DNA of 64,000 nucleotides. Source: an uncultured Pseudomonadales bacterium. GTDB lineage: Bacteria > Pseudomonadota > Gammaproteobacteria > Pseudomonadales > Porticoccaceae. The DNA lies in contig CALSQH010000003.1 of assembly GCA_943788445.1 (NCBI GenBank), forward strand, positions 496,001 through 560,000. The letters run 5' to 3'. How positions within the stretch are numbered: position 1 is the first letter of the stretch; each line of letters starts with the position of its first letter. The translations under genes were made by a program, and so were the position numbers. Shown piece after piece: positions 38,778 to 48,749 of this stretch. The notes beneath the pieces were generated by a model, which made no database searches, was not told the origin of the DNA, and saw only the letters and a list, made by a program, of their open reading frames with translations.

Positions 38778-39725
38778 CTAACAATGATCCCAGCTAAACG
38801 GCATAACTTGATCAATCGAAGTGGCGTTTTCAATCTGCATTAGCAATCTATCAACCCCCAGCGCAACACCCGAGCAATGCGGCAATCCTGACTGAAGTGC
38901 TCCCAGCAGGCGCCGATCAATATCCATTGTAGGTTTGCCCGCTATTTTTCGCGCTTGCTGATCCGCAGAAAAACGACTCGCCTGCTCTTGCGCATCAGTG
39001 AGCTCAGAGTACCCATTAGCCAGCTCGACACGATTTAAAAAGGCTTCGAAACGGCGACTGACCTGACGCCCCTGCGGATCCTGATAACAGTTCGCCAACG
39101 CGGCCTGACAGGCGGGATAATCATAGACAAGCACCAGCCCGTCTGCCAAAAGAGGCTCAATAACAACGCTAAACAATAGATCGAGGCAATTAGCTCGGCT
39201 CTCATTTGACCAGGCACTTGAGCTGGCCTCTACGGCGAGTTTTTGCAAACTACTCAACGCTGCCTGATGAGGATCGACCTGAAGATGCGCAAAAAATAGA
39301 TCCCCATAACTGATCTTTACAACCCCAGTGTCAGGCAATAAACCACAGATTAGATCAGACACCTCATCCATCAATTGATGCTCATCCCAACCGCATCGAT
39401 ACCACTCCAATAGAGTAAATTCAGGATTATGTCGAGATCCAGCCTCACCATTTCGAAAGGCTTTGCCCAGACAGAATATATCGCCACTGCCCGCGGCAAG
39501 AAGCCGTTTCATAAAATATTCTGGGGAGGTTTGTAGGTACGCACTTACACCAGCGACGCTGGCAGCAATGCTTTCTATATTGCGATCAGTTACCGATGTT
39601 GTAGCCAACACGGGCACATCGACTTCAAGGAAATGGCGCTGCTGGAAAAAACTGCGCAACTCGGCCAGAACCCGACTGCGTTGACGCAGTCTGCTTAGGC
39701 TAATACCGGGTTGCCAATCTGTCAT
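38778..39725 (-). CDS. epmA: EF-P lysine ligase EpmA (PoxA/GenX)
   Basis: 315 aa class II lysyl-tRNA-synthetase paralogue without the anticodon-binding domain. Motif 2 (FRNGEAGSRHNPEFTLLEWYR) and motif 3 (GVALGVDRLLM) are visible. EpmA attaches (R)-beta-lysine to Lys34 of EF-P. The target gene efp is adjacent (24 bp upstream on the same strand), a strong functional link. Confidence 0.96.
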   Translation of the reverse strand: MTDWQPGISLSRLRQRSRVLAELRSFFQQRHFLEVDVPVLATTSVTDRNIESIAASVAGVSAYLQTSPEYFMKRLLAAGSGDIFCLGKAFRNGEAGSRHNPEFTLLEWYRCGWDEHQLMDEVSDLICGLLPDTGVVKISYGDLFFAHLQVDPHQAALSSLQKLAVEASSSAWSNESRANCLDLLFSVVIEPLLADGLVLVYDYPACQAALANCYQDPQGRQVSRRFEAFLNRVELANGYSELTDAQEQASRFSADQQARKIAGKPTMDIDRRLLGALQSGLPHCSGVALGVDRLLMQIENATSIDQVMPFSWDHC

Positions 39726-39749
39726 TAGATCAATCCAGGTTAACAGAGG

Positions 39750-40322
39750 CTATTTAGAGGTAACGCGACCCTGATATTCACCCGTGCGCGTATCGACGCG
39801 AACAATTTCGCCCTGATCGAGAAACAGCGGTACTTTAACCACAGCACCCGTACTCAATTTGGCTGGTTTGTTGCCACCCTGAGCCGTATCACCGCGCAAG
39901 CCGGGGTCTGTTTCAACAATCTCCAACTCAACATGAATAGGCGGTGTTACCGATAATGGAGAACCGTTATACAGGGTAACCACACAGATATCCTGTTCGT
40001 TCAACCACATCAATGCGTCACCCACAGCATTTTCGGTAGCCTGATGCTGCTCAAAAGTATCCGGCTCCATGAAACACCAAAAATCACCGTCGTTATAGAG
40101 ATATTGCATATCCATATCCATCACGTCAGCAGCTTCAAGAGACTCACCAGATTTGAATGTTTTCTCCAAAACCCGCGCGGTTTTAAGATTGCGAAGCTTT
40201 ACCCGACTAAACGCCTGACCCTTGCCTGGCTTTACAAATTCGTTATCCAAAATCGAACAGGGATCACCATCCAGCATCACTTTCAAACCAGAACGGAATT
40301 CATTGGTGGAGTAATTGGCCAT
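39750..40322 (-). CDS. efp: Translation elongation factor P
   Basis: 190 aa, three KOW/OB-like beta domains. The modification loop reads KPGKGQAF with Lys34 in the expected place for beta-lysylation by EpmA (encoded next). EF-P rescues ribosomes stalled at polyproline. Lys34, not Arg32, shows that this organism uses the EpmA/EpmB route rather than the EarP rhamnosylation route of Pseudomonas. Confidence 0.97.
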   Translation of the reverse strand: MANYSTNEFRSGLKVMLDGDPCSILDNEFVKPGKGQAFSRVKLRNLKTARVLEKTFKSGESLEAADVMDMDMQYLYNDGDFWCFMEPDTFEQHQATENAVGDALMWLNEQDICVVTLYNGSPLSVTPPIHVELEIVETDPGLRGDTAQGGNKPAKLSTGAVVKVPLFLDQGEIVRVDTRTGEYQGRVTSK

Positions 40323-40584
40323 TGTATTATTTCTCGCTTAACTTAAAAGGCCGTCATGATACCCGAACTATGTACTGATTTGAGTAGTTTGTAGCATTGT
40401 TTGTAAATTACCCCTCCCCAGCTTTGAACACCAGGTTATCAAATTGCCCTGATTAACTGAAAAATTTGACTACACTTAAAAGCATATGGATAAAAAATAT
40501 AATTAATCACTCGCCTTTCCCGCTAGCTCTAAGCAGACCTAACTCGACGGCGAATTAATCAGGAAGCCTTTCATATAAAACCTT

Positions 40585-42240
40585 ATGAATTCTGTATCAC
40601 TCAATAATATCTCAGCCCTGCTGGACATCATCAGGCCTTCTATAGCCGACAAATTGCTCACAGAGGCAAATTTTCCGCTGGCCGATAAAACCTCTACTGA
40701 AGAGTGGATCAGCAATCTATCAGCAACTAATTTTGCCAACAATTCAATAGAGCTTTACCAAGCCTTGCCAACAGCAGCAAGACTGGATGTTGACCCCAAT
40801 ATAAAGATGGATATTCTCGACAGTCTGACACCGACGGTGATTAGATCGACAGAGTGCCTACTGCAATCGCAACTCAATCAGGACACGGCCAAGGCTATCT
40901 CGCTTGGACAAGCCCTGATCAGGCAGGTTTACGAGGGTTATAAACTGGTTATCTATCAACTCGGGAAAAGCCCTGAAATCAGCCGTCAAGAAACCACCAC
41001 AGCCATCGCTAAAAGTATTCTCAACGCCTGTAATGTGCTGGCCAAAATACAACTCAACAGCCTTAGCCACTACCTGCGGCAGCCGACTTATTTTTGGCGT
41101 GAACTGCATGCCCTTCACCTGCTGGCTGAACAGCTCGACATAGCAGATCTAGATATACCTAACCCAATGGAAATCAATACTTCAATCAGCAAGGTTTATT
41201 TAAAGCTCTTGCTATTTAATTGCACAAGACCCAATCATTTCTCCAACTATGAACTGCGCTTTGTCTACACTGAACTGGATTTTTGGTCATCACTGGCCGA
41301 GCTTCAGCGAGGCGGTAAAGGCGGATTATTTGCCATAGATCCATCCAGTAATCACGGTGCCGTCTACGCTGATGAAATTGAACCGCAGCCGGGGAATATG
41401 ATTTTAGATACCTTTAACCTAGTCAAATTCTTAAGCAGTATTTTGGTTGAAAATAACGATACTTTATTTTCAGATCGAATTTCTAAGCGGGTCATTAAAG
41501 ATTTAGTGCGACAGTGGGGAGTAAAGATAAAACGCCAAGAAACCCATATCAAAGATCACGCCGAGGTAACCATTACCCGCGGTTTTACATCGACGGTATG
41601 CATGCTATCGAGAACGGATTCGTTTGAAAACTTTCTTCTTCTCTGCGGACAAAAGCCCTCAGCACCTGACTCAGGTGTCAGCGGCATTAAAAGAGCCGAT
41701 GACGCTTGGGGCACCTCCTTCGAACCCATCGATAGCCACCTAGGTGACCCCGTTATTTACACCCCAATACGCACCAATAAAACCAAACTAAAGCTCATGC
41801 GCGGCATGCGCACCGATATCAGCCTAAACGGTGCCTGCATTCAATTGAACGATGACAAAAACGAGCTGCAACCGGGCGAGTTGATTGCTATCCGCACCAA
41901 GGGCACAACTAAATGGGTAGCGGGCATTATTCGCTGGAAGCATATCTCGCCCTCTCTGAGTACAGTGTGCGGCATGCAGTTTCCAGCTCGCTACTGTACA
42001 CCAGCGGCAATACGCGGCAATCCTCGGGGGCCTAATTCCGAACGGCAATTCATGCAGGCCATTATTGTCTCGAAAAAGAAAGATCTCAGTGATGGCGTTA
42101 CACTGCTCTGCCCACCATTGCGCTACACCAAGGGCAGTAAGATATATCTACTTACCCCTCAGCAACAAACTGCGGCAATACTGGGTGAGGAGATTGAAAC
42201 CACCGAGCATCTATCCCATTTCAAGATAACTTTTTGCTAA
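40585..42240 (+). CDS. PilZ-domain protein upstream of FimX
   Basis: 551 aa. A long helical N-terminal region (residues ~1-370, no family recognised) is followed by a PilZ-type domain containing TDISLNGACIQL (D411-x-S-x-x-G), LQPGELIAIRTKG and SLSTVCGMQF. The upstream R-x-x-x-R element of canonical c-di-GMP-binding PilZ domains is not evident. Pseudomonas carries a PilZ gene in the same place before fimX and serB. A role in c-di-GMP control of type IV pili is inferred from this context. Confidence 0.75.
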   Translation: MNSVSLNNISALLDIIRPSIADKLLTEANFPLADKTSTEEWISNLSATNFANNSIELYQALPTAARLDVDPNIKMDILDSLTPTVIRSTECLLQSQLNQDTAKAISLGQALIRQVYEGYKLVIYQLGKSPEISRQETTTAIAKSILNACNVLAKIQLNSLSHYLRQPTYFWRELHALHLLAEQLDIADLDIPNPMEINTSISKVYLKLLLFNCTRPNHFSNYELRFVYTELDFWSSLAELQRGGKGGLFAIDPSSNHGAVYADEIEPQPGNMILDTFNLVKFLSSILVENNDTLFSDRISKRVIKDLVRQWGVKIKRQETHIKDHAEVTITRGFTSTVCMLSRTDSFENFLLLCGQKPSAPDSGVSGIKRADDAWGTSFEPIDSHLGDPVIYTPIRTNKTKLKLMRGMRTDISLNGACIQLNDDKNELQPGELIAIRTKGTTKWVAGIIRWKHISPSLSTVCGMQFPARYCTPAAIRGNPRGPNSERQFMQAIIVSKKKDLSDGVTLLCPPLRYTKGSKIYLLTPQQQTAAILGEEIETTEHLSHFKITFC

Positions 42241-42279
42241 TAAAAAAATTATAGCGACGAACCAAGGACGGAAATTTTT

Positions 42280-44367
42280 ATGCGCATCAATGAAACATTA
42301 CATATCCTAATTGTGGATAAATCTAATGATGACGCGAATCGTTTTATCAGCATTCTGCGCAGTGCTGATTTCAAAGTTGAGGCTAAACTGGCCAGCAATG
42401 AAGAAGAATTACAGAAATATATTTCTATGCGCAACTGGGATCTTTTAATCGCCGCCCAGAACTATGTAAAGATTCCCATAAAGAATATTTTCCAACGCAT
42501 TAGACGCGCCGAAAGAGATGTTCCGGTTATTCTAATCAGTGCTGAATATGACCCACAATCACTTATCGACGGTTTACGCCTTGGGGCTGCAGACGTAGTG
42601 GTTGAAGATCAAGACCAGCACCTGATAAAAGTTGTTGAGCGGTCTCTAAATGCTATTAATGAGCGTCGCCAATCTCGCGAGTGGGAGCGCAAGCTCTCTG
42701 TTGCAGAAAAACGCTCACAGCATCTAATGGATATTTCGAGATTTCCCATAGCAATTATTCAGGAGGGAACCTACGTTTATGCCAACGATGCCTGTGCCAG
42801 TGTATTTGGTTTTTCCGAGCCTGACGATATGCTCTGCCTACCAGTTATCGACAATATTGCCGCTAGAGACCGAGCAAAACTCAAGGCCTATATGGTTCCG
42901 CTAGAGAGCAACAATGAGATAATGCCTTTCGAAGCAATGGTGAAAACACTTGATGTCAATGATTGCGAAAGCGATTCATTCCTCGAGATAAATCAAATCC
43001 AATACCAAGGCGAACCAGCCCTTCAGTTTACCATCAACAAAGACAAGCAATTCGATGCCTCCATAGCGCACAGCGACGTTCAGCAATCTGCTGAGTACAG
43101 CGCCATTCAACCTCATTTGGTCTACGACCTTATCAGCCGAGGTATCAGTCGCTCAGTGCAAAGCGGTCAAGACTCTATGCTGCTAAATATTCAGGTGGAT
43201 CGATTCAACCAACTAAAAGAAGATTTGGGTATCGCCAAGGCAGAAAAAATTGCCCACTCTCTAGTGATGTTTATTGTGCAAATATTTTCCCACAACTTAG
43301 ACTGCGGGCGAATTTCAGAAAACTGCTTTGTTATTGTTTTGCCCGAGACCACCGAGGAAAAAGTGCTCGAACTGGCCACCGACATCACCCAACAGATCAG
43401 TCATGAAGTGCTTGATATAGATAATGAAACCTTTTCCCTGACCACCTCGATTGGTATCACCGTGCTGAACGAGAATGTTCCCTCTGTAGAGCGCGCCCTC
43501 GAACGCAGCAATGAGGCTATCAAGCAGCTTCGCAGCGACTCTGAGGTTGGCAATGGAGTTAAATTCTATATTCCGGATATTCATTCTGACGAGGTTTCAA
43601 AAACCGAGGCTGTGGAAATTACCGCAAAACAACTGCTCAGCAAAAACTCTTTTTCCATACACTATCAGCCCATAGTAGCCTTGATAGACAGCGGCAGCGG
43701 AAAAGAATATTACGAGGTTATTCTAGGGATAAATAAAGATGTCCCTTCCGATAAAGTTCCTGAAGATTTTATCAATAACCTGTTTAAGTCTGAAATTGCA
43801 GCTGAGGTAGATCGGTGGGTCATTGGCCAAGCCTTGGCATCACTTTCAGAAAAACTAAAAGCCAATCCAGAGACACAGCTGTTCATTAACATAAGTGCAC
43901 AATCATTCACTGACGATAAATTTTTGCCCTGGTTGAAAACCACCCTTGAGGATTCCAAGCTCCCGGCAAATTCATTTATTTTCCAATTCAGAGAAATTGA
44001 TGCCGTTCGCCACCTAAAGCAGGCCGCAGCAATCTGCGAGCAGATGAAACAATCTCAGGGTCAAGTGAGTATCACCAACTTTGGCTTGGCAATTAACCCC
44101 CTCAAAACACTAGAAAGAGTTGCCGCAGACTTTATTAAGGTCGATCGTCTAATCGTTGAAAAACTTGAAAAAAATGAAGCGGGAAAGCTCGAATTCCAGA
44201 AGCTTATGGGAGGCATGACTGGCACTGGCGTGGATGTAATTGTTCCCTTTGTAGAGAAAGCCACCATTATTCCAACGCTCTGGCAACAGGGCGTACAATA
44301 TATTCAGGGCCATTACATTAAAAAACCAGCCTATGAGATGGACTACGATTTTTCTGAAAGCCCTTAG
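42280..44367 (+). CDS. fimX: FimX-like REC-PAS-GGDEF-EAL protein
   Basis: 695 aa, close to the length of Pseudomonas FimX. Order: receiver-like domain (residues ~1-125), PAS (~140-260), GGDEF-like (~290-430) and EAL-like (~450-690). Both output sites are degenerate: the GGDEF loop reads ISENCFVIV, the EAL motif reads YEVILGI (E479), and DDFGTG is replaced by ITNFGLA. It should bind c-di-GMP through the EAL fold but not make or break it. In Pseudomonas FimX controls type IV pilus assembly and twitching. The neighbours (PilZ protein, serB) are the same as there. Confidence 0.88.
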   Translation: MRINETLHILIVDKSNDDANRFISILRSADFKVEAKLASNEEELQKYISMRNWDLLIAAQNYVKIPIKNIFQRIRRAERDVPVILISAEYDPQSLIDGLRLGAADVVVEDQDQHLIKVVERSLNAINERRQSREWERKLSVAEKRSQHLMDISRFPIAIIQEGTYVYANDACASVFGFSEPDDMLCLPVIDNIAARDRAKLKAYMVPLESNNEIMPFEAMVKTLDVNDCESDSFLEINQIQYQGEPALQFTINKDKQFDASIAHSDVQQSAEYSAIQPHLVYDLISRGISRSVQSGQDSMLLNIQVDRFNQLKEDLGIAKAEKIAHSLVMFIVQIFSHNLDCGRISENCFVIVLPETTEEKVLELATDITQQISHEVLDIDNETFSLTTSIGITVLNENVPSVERALERSNEAIKQLRSDSEVGNGVKFYIPDIHSDEVSKTEAVEITAKQLLSKNSFSIHYQPIVALIDSGSGKEYYEVILGINKDVPSDKVPEDFINNLFKSEIAAEVDRWVIGQALASLSEKLKANPETQLFINISAQSFTDDKFLPWLKTTLEDSKLPANSFIFQFREIDAVRHLKQAAAICEQMKQSQGQVSITNFGLAINPLKTLERVAADFIKVDRLIVEKLEKNEAGKLEFQKLMGGMTGTGVDVIVPFVEKATIIPTLWQQGVQYIQGHYIKKPAYEMDYDFSESP

Positions 44368-44419
44368 CGCTATGGAAAGCCCTTAGCTAATAAAAAACCC
44401 TCACCTCACAAAGACCTCA

Positions 44420-45640
44420 TCAATCGAGAATCAAAGTATCCTTATCACTGTAACCCAACAGATAGAGAATGCCATCCAAACCCAAAGTCGAGATAGACTG
44501 CTCTGCTGAAGCCTTAACCAAAGGCTTCGCGCGGAAGGCAATACCCAGTCCGGCAATACCCAACATAGGCAAATCATTAGCCCCATCACCCACAGCAATC
44601 ACCTGCTGCAACTTAAGCCCCTCTTTTTCAGCAATCTCGCGCAGCAACTCTGCCTTGCGCTGACCGTCGATAATATCCCCTGATACCTGTCCAGTAACCA
44701 GCCCATCTTTAACATCAAGTTGGTTGGCATAGACATAGTCCACCCCCAGACGCTGCTGTAGATATTCACCAAAAAAGGTAAAGCCGCCGGAGACAATAGC
44801 TGTTTTATAGCCGAGCTTTTTCAATGTGGAAATTAGATGCTCAGCGCCTTCATTTAAGCTCAAGCGTTCGGCAACCGACTGGAGTACAGAGACATCAAGG
44901 CCTTTCAATAAGGCCATGCGCTGAGTAAAACTCTGTTTAAAATCTATTTCACCCTGCATCGCGGCCTCGGTAATGGCGGCAACCTGATCGCCCACGCCAG
45001 CTTCAATGGCCAACTCATCGATAACCTCGGCATCAATCAGCGTCGAGTCCATATCAAAAACCACCAAGCGGCGGTTGCGCCTGAAAATGCTGTCCTCTTG
45101 ATAGGCAACATCAATATCGTATTTGCTAGAAAGTTCTAGCAGTGCATTTTTTAGCTGGAGGGCATTTTCAGGGTCGCCGCGAACAGAGAATTCAACACAG
45201 GCGCGCCCCAACTTCTCGGTCTCATCCAACTTAATGCGACCTGAGAGGCGCACTATCTTATCTATATTCAGTCCAAAATCACTGGTAACCGTGGTGACTG
45301 CGGCAAGATGTTCAGCATTAATTTTGCGCGCCAGTAGCGTCACAATATAGCGCGACTTGCCCTGTTGCTCGACCCAGTTCTGGTATCGCTCATCGGAAAT
45401 TGGTGAGAATTGCACCTGCATATCCAGTGCCAGCAGATTTGACTGGATATTATCGATCATGGCTTCTGAATCGTCACACTTCGGCAACACTGCCAAAATA
45501 CCCAGATTGAGTTGATCGTGTATCACCGCCTGACCAATATCCAGAACAGTTACATCGAAGCGTGACATTACCCCGGTAATAATACTTGTCACACCAGGCT
45601 TATCTCTTCCCGACACGTTTATCAGTAATATATCTTTCAC
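44420..45640 (-). CDS. serB: Phosphoserine phosphatase with ACT domains
   Basis: About 406 aa from GTG at 45640; this gives the N terminus KDILLINVSGRDKPGVTSI expected for SerB. The longer frames to 45673 or 45712 run through a tataat hexamer and lack a ribosome site. Two ACT-like regulatory domains (~1-75, ~90-170) precede a HAD phosphatase domain: VVFDMDSTLIDAE, AIVSGGFTFF and VIAVGDGANDLPML. Last step of serine synthesis. Convergent with fimX, divergent from smp. Confidence 0.93.
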   Translation of the reverse strand: MKDILLINVSGRDKPGVTSIITGVMSRFDVTVLDIGQAVIHDQLNLGILAVLPKCDDSEAMIDNIQSNLLALDMQVQFSPISDERYQNWVEQQGKSRYIVTLLARKINAEHLAAVTTVTSDFGLNIDKIVRLSGRIKLDETEKLGRACVEFSVRGDPENALQLKNALLELSSKYDIDVAYQEDSIFRRNRRLVVFDMDSTLIDAEVIDELAIEAGVGDQVAAITEAAMQGEIDFKQSFTQRMALLKGLDVSVLQSVAERLSLNEGAEHLISTLKKLGYKTAIVSGGFTFFGEYLQQRLGVDYVYANQLDVKDGLVTGQVSGDIIDGQRKAELLREIAEKEGLKLQQVIAVGDGANDLPMLGIAGLGIAFRAKPLVKASAEQSISTLGLDGILYLLGYSDKDTLILD

Positions 45641-45748
45641 AAAATCCAGCCAAAGTAATTTTAAGGACGCCATTATATAAAAGCTGCAGGAATAGGATAG
45701 AATACTCGCCAATTAAATTTCAATCAGGCAATATTTAAGGACTTCGGG

Positions 45749-46948
45749 ATGCACCGCCAATATTCCATGGCTAATAAATTACCCGCGATAGTGCTGTCCG
45801 CCTGTTTAATTTTCGGCCTGTTCAGCTGGGTTGTGCTCTACAGCCACGCCACTAGTGTCAGCAGTGAAACACTTCAAGAAAAAGGCGAATTGACCATTTC
45901 TCAATTAGTCGAGCTGGTTCGTGCCCCGCTTTTCAATAATGACACCATCAGTATTCAGGTCGCGTTACAAAAAGTTACCGAAGACCCGTCAATAATCAGT
46001 GCCAGCGTAGAAGGGGTGGACGGTCAACTTGTCGCCCAGAGCAAGAAAATGCCTCTCGAAAGAGTCGTCGCGAACGACATTAGCCGCAATATTGTTTTTC
46101 AAGATACGTTAGCTGGTAAGGTTATTTTAACCGTTAATAGCCGACCAATTACAAAGCGTTTTAATCAAGTAGTCATAAATTGGCTATTATTGTGGGTCCT
46201 GTTCACCGCTGCCTGCACCTACATCACCTTCCGCTTCGCCGAACAATTCTCTCGGCGAATTCGCCTGCTGACCAAGCGCCTGCCAGGTGGTTCAGACAAT
46301 ATCATCGATGAAATTTCTGCTCTCGAGACTAGATTGCAGCCACTTCTCGCCAAAGGCAATGATGAAGGATTACCAGAGACCAATTACTACTGTTCGCTGG
46401 TAACCGCAACCATCAAAAATCGTCAGCGACTCGACAGCCAGCTCAATCGCCAAAATATGACCCTGCTGTTGGAGAAAATTGATTACTGCACTCTGCGCAC
46501 ACTTGAGCTTTATGGCGGCAAGCGCATCGAAGGGAGTAGTGGCTGCATTAATTTTTACATTCGCTCCACTCAGCTTTCAAAGCAGCACCTTTTGGTCTGT
46601 CTGATGGCAGTCTACTCTCTGCAACAGTTGCTCAAACAGCTCTCTGAGCAGCTCGGTATTGATCTGGAAATTGTCTGGACTCTATGTAGTGAGAATCTGC
46701 CCGCGGCACCCTTATTCGAATACCACGAGGGACTCGACAAATTAAAAGGTCAGACCTCAGAGTTCGCTGAACAGTTACAGGAGGGTGCTATTGGCATGCA
46801 GTCCAAACAATACGATATCGAGCAACTATCATCAATTGCGCGGTTTTTACCGTTTAGCGAAGACTGTTTCGTGTTGCAAGGGTTCACCGAGGGAAGGCAA
46901 TTACTGCTGGAAAAACAGATACAGCATCTGGCGGGCATTTGCCTCTAA
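45749..46948 (+). CDS. Smp/AhpA (YtjB)-family membrane protein
   Basis: 399 aa. Two membrane helices (LPAIVLSACLIFGLFSWVVL near the start and VINWLLLWVLFTAACTYITF around residue 145) enclose a ~100-residue periplasmic domain; a HAMP-like region and a cytoplasmic C domain follow. The layout and the divergent position next to serB match E. coli smp/ytjB and the Pseudomonas homologue. The exact function is not established. The cytoplasmic part has no kinase or cyclase motif. Confidence 0.75.
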   Translation: MHRQYSMANKLPAIVLSACLIFGLFSWVVLYSHATSVSSETLQEKGELTISQLVELVRAPLFNNDTISIQVALQKVTEDPSIISASVEGVDGQLVAQSKKMPLERVVANDISRNIVFQDTLAGKVILTVNSRPITKRFNQVVINWLLLWVLFTAACTYITFRFAEQFSRRIRLLTKRLPGGSDNIIDEISALETRLQPLLAKGNDEGLPETNYYCSLVTATIKNRQRLDSQLNRQNMTLLLEKIDYCTLRTLELYGGKRIEGSSGCINFYIRSTQLSKQHLLVCLMAVYSLQQLLKQLSEQLGIDLEIVWTLCSENLPAAPLFEYHEGLDKLKGQTSEFAEQLQEGAIGMQSKQYDIEQLSSIARFLPFSEDCFVLQGFTEGRQLLLEKQIQHLAGICL

Positions 46949-47000
46949 CAGCAACTGCAAAGAATTTACTAACAACTATTAACGCAATAGATGTTTAAAT

Positions 47001-47486
47001 TTATTCCAAGGATAAATGCGAGGTATCCACTTCTCGCGGATCAATTTTCTCTCTCTCACTCTGATCAACAATATCGCTACCAATTGGCTGTAGTGCAATA
47101 TGATCTAATGAGACCACCGGATGATCTTCTTCTGCATCATCAACTCGATCTAAAACATCGGTGCCTATTGGCGCGAGCGTAAAACCCTTTTCGGCACCCT
47201 GTTTTTTCATATCGCTCTGCAGTGGCAGGCTTTGAACAATATTGGCCTGCGCGCCAACATTGGATAAACGCTGACAAATTCTCTCGGCAGTAACCCTATC
47301 CACATTGCGCTTTAGGCTCATTACGGTGCCAGAAAACAGCTGATTGGCCGCAGACTCATCCAGCTTAAAGCCCTCTGCAACCCGCGCCTTTACGTCATCA
47401 ATAGTATTGCCGGGCAAGATATCGCCACGAAATAACACATCAAACAAAGTATCTCCAGCACTGCTATAGCTTTCCTCTTGAACCAT
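47001..47486 (-). CDS. Hypothetical protein with duplicated C-terminal motif
   Basis: 161 aa, not assigned. Residues ~12-85 (TLFDVLFRGDILPGNTIDDV; KLDESAANQLFSGTVMSLKR; RICQRLSNVGAQANIV) form a small alpha/beta domain found at the N terminus of many Pseudomonas-type proteins of unknown role. The C-terminal half carries two copies of a short motif: LAPIGTDVLDRVDD and LQPIGSDIVDQSER, with acidic surroundings. It is cytoplasmic (no signal or membrane segment). It lies 33 bp before dgkA on the same strand in opposite order of transcription (upstream is the intergenic gap after dgkA). Confidence 0.6.
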   Translation of the reverse strand: MVQEESYSSAGDTLFDVLFRGDILPGNTIDDVKARVAEGFKLDESAANQLFSGTVMSLKRNVDRVTAERICQRLSNVGAQANIVQSLPLQSDMKKQGAEKGFTLAPIGTDVLDRVDDAEEDHPVVSLDHIALQPIGSDIVDQSEREKIDPREVDTSHLSLE

Positions 47487-47519
47487 AAAGCAACCTCCTA
47501 GTCGCCGACCCTAAATCAC

Positions 47520-47921
47520 TTAGGCCGCTAACAAATTTATCGGCGAAAAGTAATTATTCGCCACAACAATCCCCCAAATAATGAAAAACAACAGTATCGC
47601 CAGAGATACCGTTGCTGAACCCATATCTTTAGCACGGCCCGACAACTCATGAAAATCTAAACCCACTCGATCCACTACCGCCTCAATAGCCGTGTTTAAC
47701 AATTCTGTAATCAGCACCAAAAATATCGCGGCAACCAAAACAATTAACTGGACATAATCCTCTGCAATAATGATTGCCAGTGGCACCAAAAATACCGACA
47801 AGAAAACATATATCTGAAATGCCTCCTCAGTCAAAATGGCTTGTCGCAAGCCGCGCGCAGAATTCATGGCGGCCCCGATTAAGCGTCGATAGAGCAAGCC
47901 TGAAAAACCACTCTTAGCCAT
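47520..47921 (-). CDS. dgkA: Diacylglycerol kinase
   Basis: 133 aa with three membrane helices. The family signature ITELLNTAIEAVVDRVGLDFHELSGRAKDMGSA holds the catalytic Glu and metal-binding residues. DgkA recycles diacylglycerol left over from periplasmic glucan or LPS decoration. 14 bp after the second cysE gene on the same strand, so probably cotranscribed. Confidence 0.94.
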   Translation of the reverse strand: MAKSGFSGLLYRRLIGAAMNSARGLRQAILTEEAFQIYVFLSVFLVPLAIIIAEDYVQLIVLVAAIFLVLITELLNTAIEAVVDRVGLDFHELSGRAKDMGSATVSLAILLFFIIWGIVVANNYFSPINLLAA

Positions 47922-47935
47922 AATCTTATCCGCCT

Positions 47936-48730
47936 TTAAAGAACCGGTTTATCACTGAGATACTGATCCATCTCAAGAGCCGGTTCTGACTCACGTGGTG
48001 TGCCAACAACTTTTGCCGGTACCCCGGCAACGGTGACATGCTCCGGCACGGACTCCAATACCAAACTGCCCGCGCCTATTTTCACCCCATCGCCCACAGT
48101 GATATTGCCAAGTATTTTCGCCCCGGCAGAAATAAGCACACCATTGCCAATAGTTGGATGCCGGCTGCCAGTAACACAGCCACTGCCACCCAGTGTCACC
48201 GAGTGCAGCATCGAGACATTGTCACCAACCACGGCCGTCTCACCGATCACTAGGCCCGTGGCATGGTCAATCATAATGCCTGCCCCCAACTTGGCCCCAG
48301 GATGAATATCTACCGCAAATACCTCAGATATCTGACTTTGAAAAAACAGTGCCAAAATATTGCGCCCCTGCAACCACAACCAGTGAGCCACTCGCTGCAA
48401 CTGCAAAGCTTGGAAGCCTTTAAAATAAAGTATAGGCATAAAATGCGTTTCACAGGCGGGGTCACGATCAAAACAGGCGTTGATATCTCTGCGCGTGCGT
48501 TCCCCGATCAATGGATCTTTCTGCATAGCTTCAGCGATCACATCACTTACCACCTGCGCCGAGACCACCGAACTACCCATCTGTTGCGAAAGATTGAAGC
48601 ACAATGCCTTTTCGAGGCTTGCATGACTGAGAATAGCGCCGTCAAAGAAATCCGCCATAACCGGCTCCTGCGCCACTGCTTGACGAGCCTCAATACATAT
48701 TTCTTGCCACAACGGGTCTTTCAATTCCAT
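47936..48730 (-). CDS. cysE: Serine O-acetyltransferase (CysE), copy 2
   Basis: 264 aa, the same length and layout as the protein at 37973-38767 but clearly diverged (roughly half of residues differ by eye). Catalytic stretch DIHPGAKLGAGIMIDHATGLVIGE is intact. Both copies end without the CysK-docking Ile (here LSDKPVL). Two CysE genes within 10 kb suggest an old duplication or two regulatory forms of cysteine synthesis. Confidence 0.92.
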   Translation of the reverse strand: MELKDPLWQEICIEARQAVAQEPVMADFFDGAILSHASLEKALCFNLSQQMGSSVVSAQVVSDVIAEAMQKDPLIGERTRRDINACFDRDPACETHFMPILYFKGFQALQLQRVAHWLWLQGRNILALFFQSQISEVFAVDIHPGAKLGAGIMIDHATGLVIGETAVVGDNVSMLHSVTLGGSGCVTGSRHPTIGNGVLISAGAKILGNITVGDGVKIGAGSLVLESVPEHVTVAGVPAKVVGTPRESEPALEMDQYLSDKPVL

Positions 48731-48749
48731 GACTAACTGTTCCTGTTGG

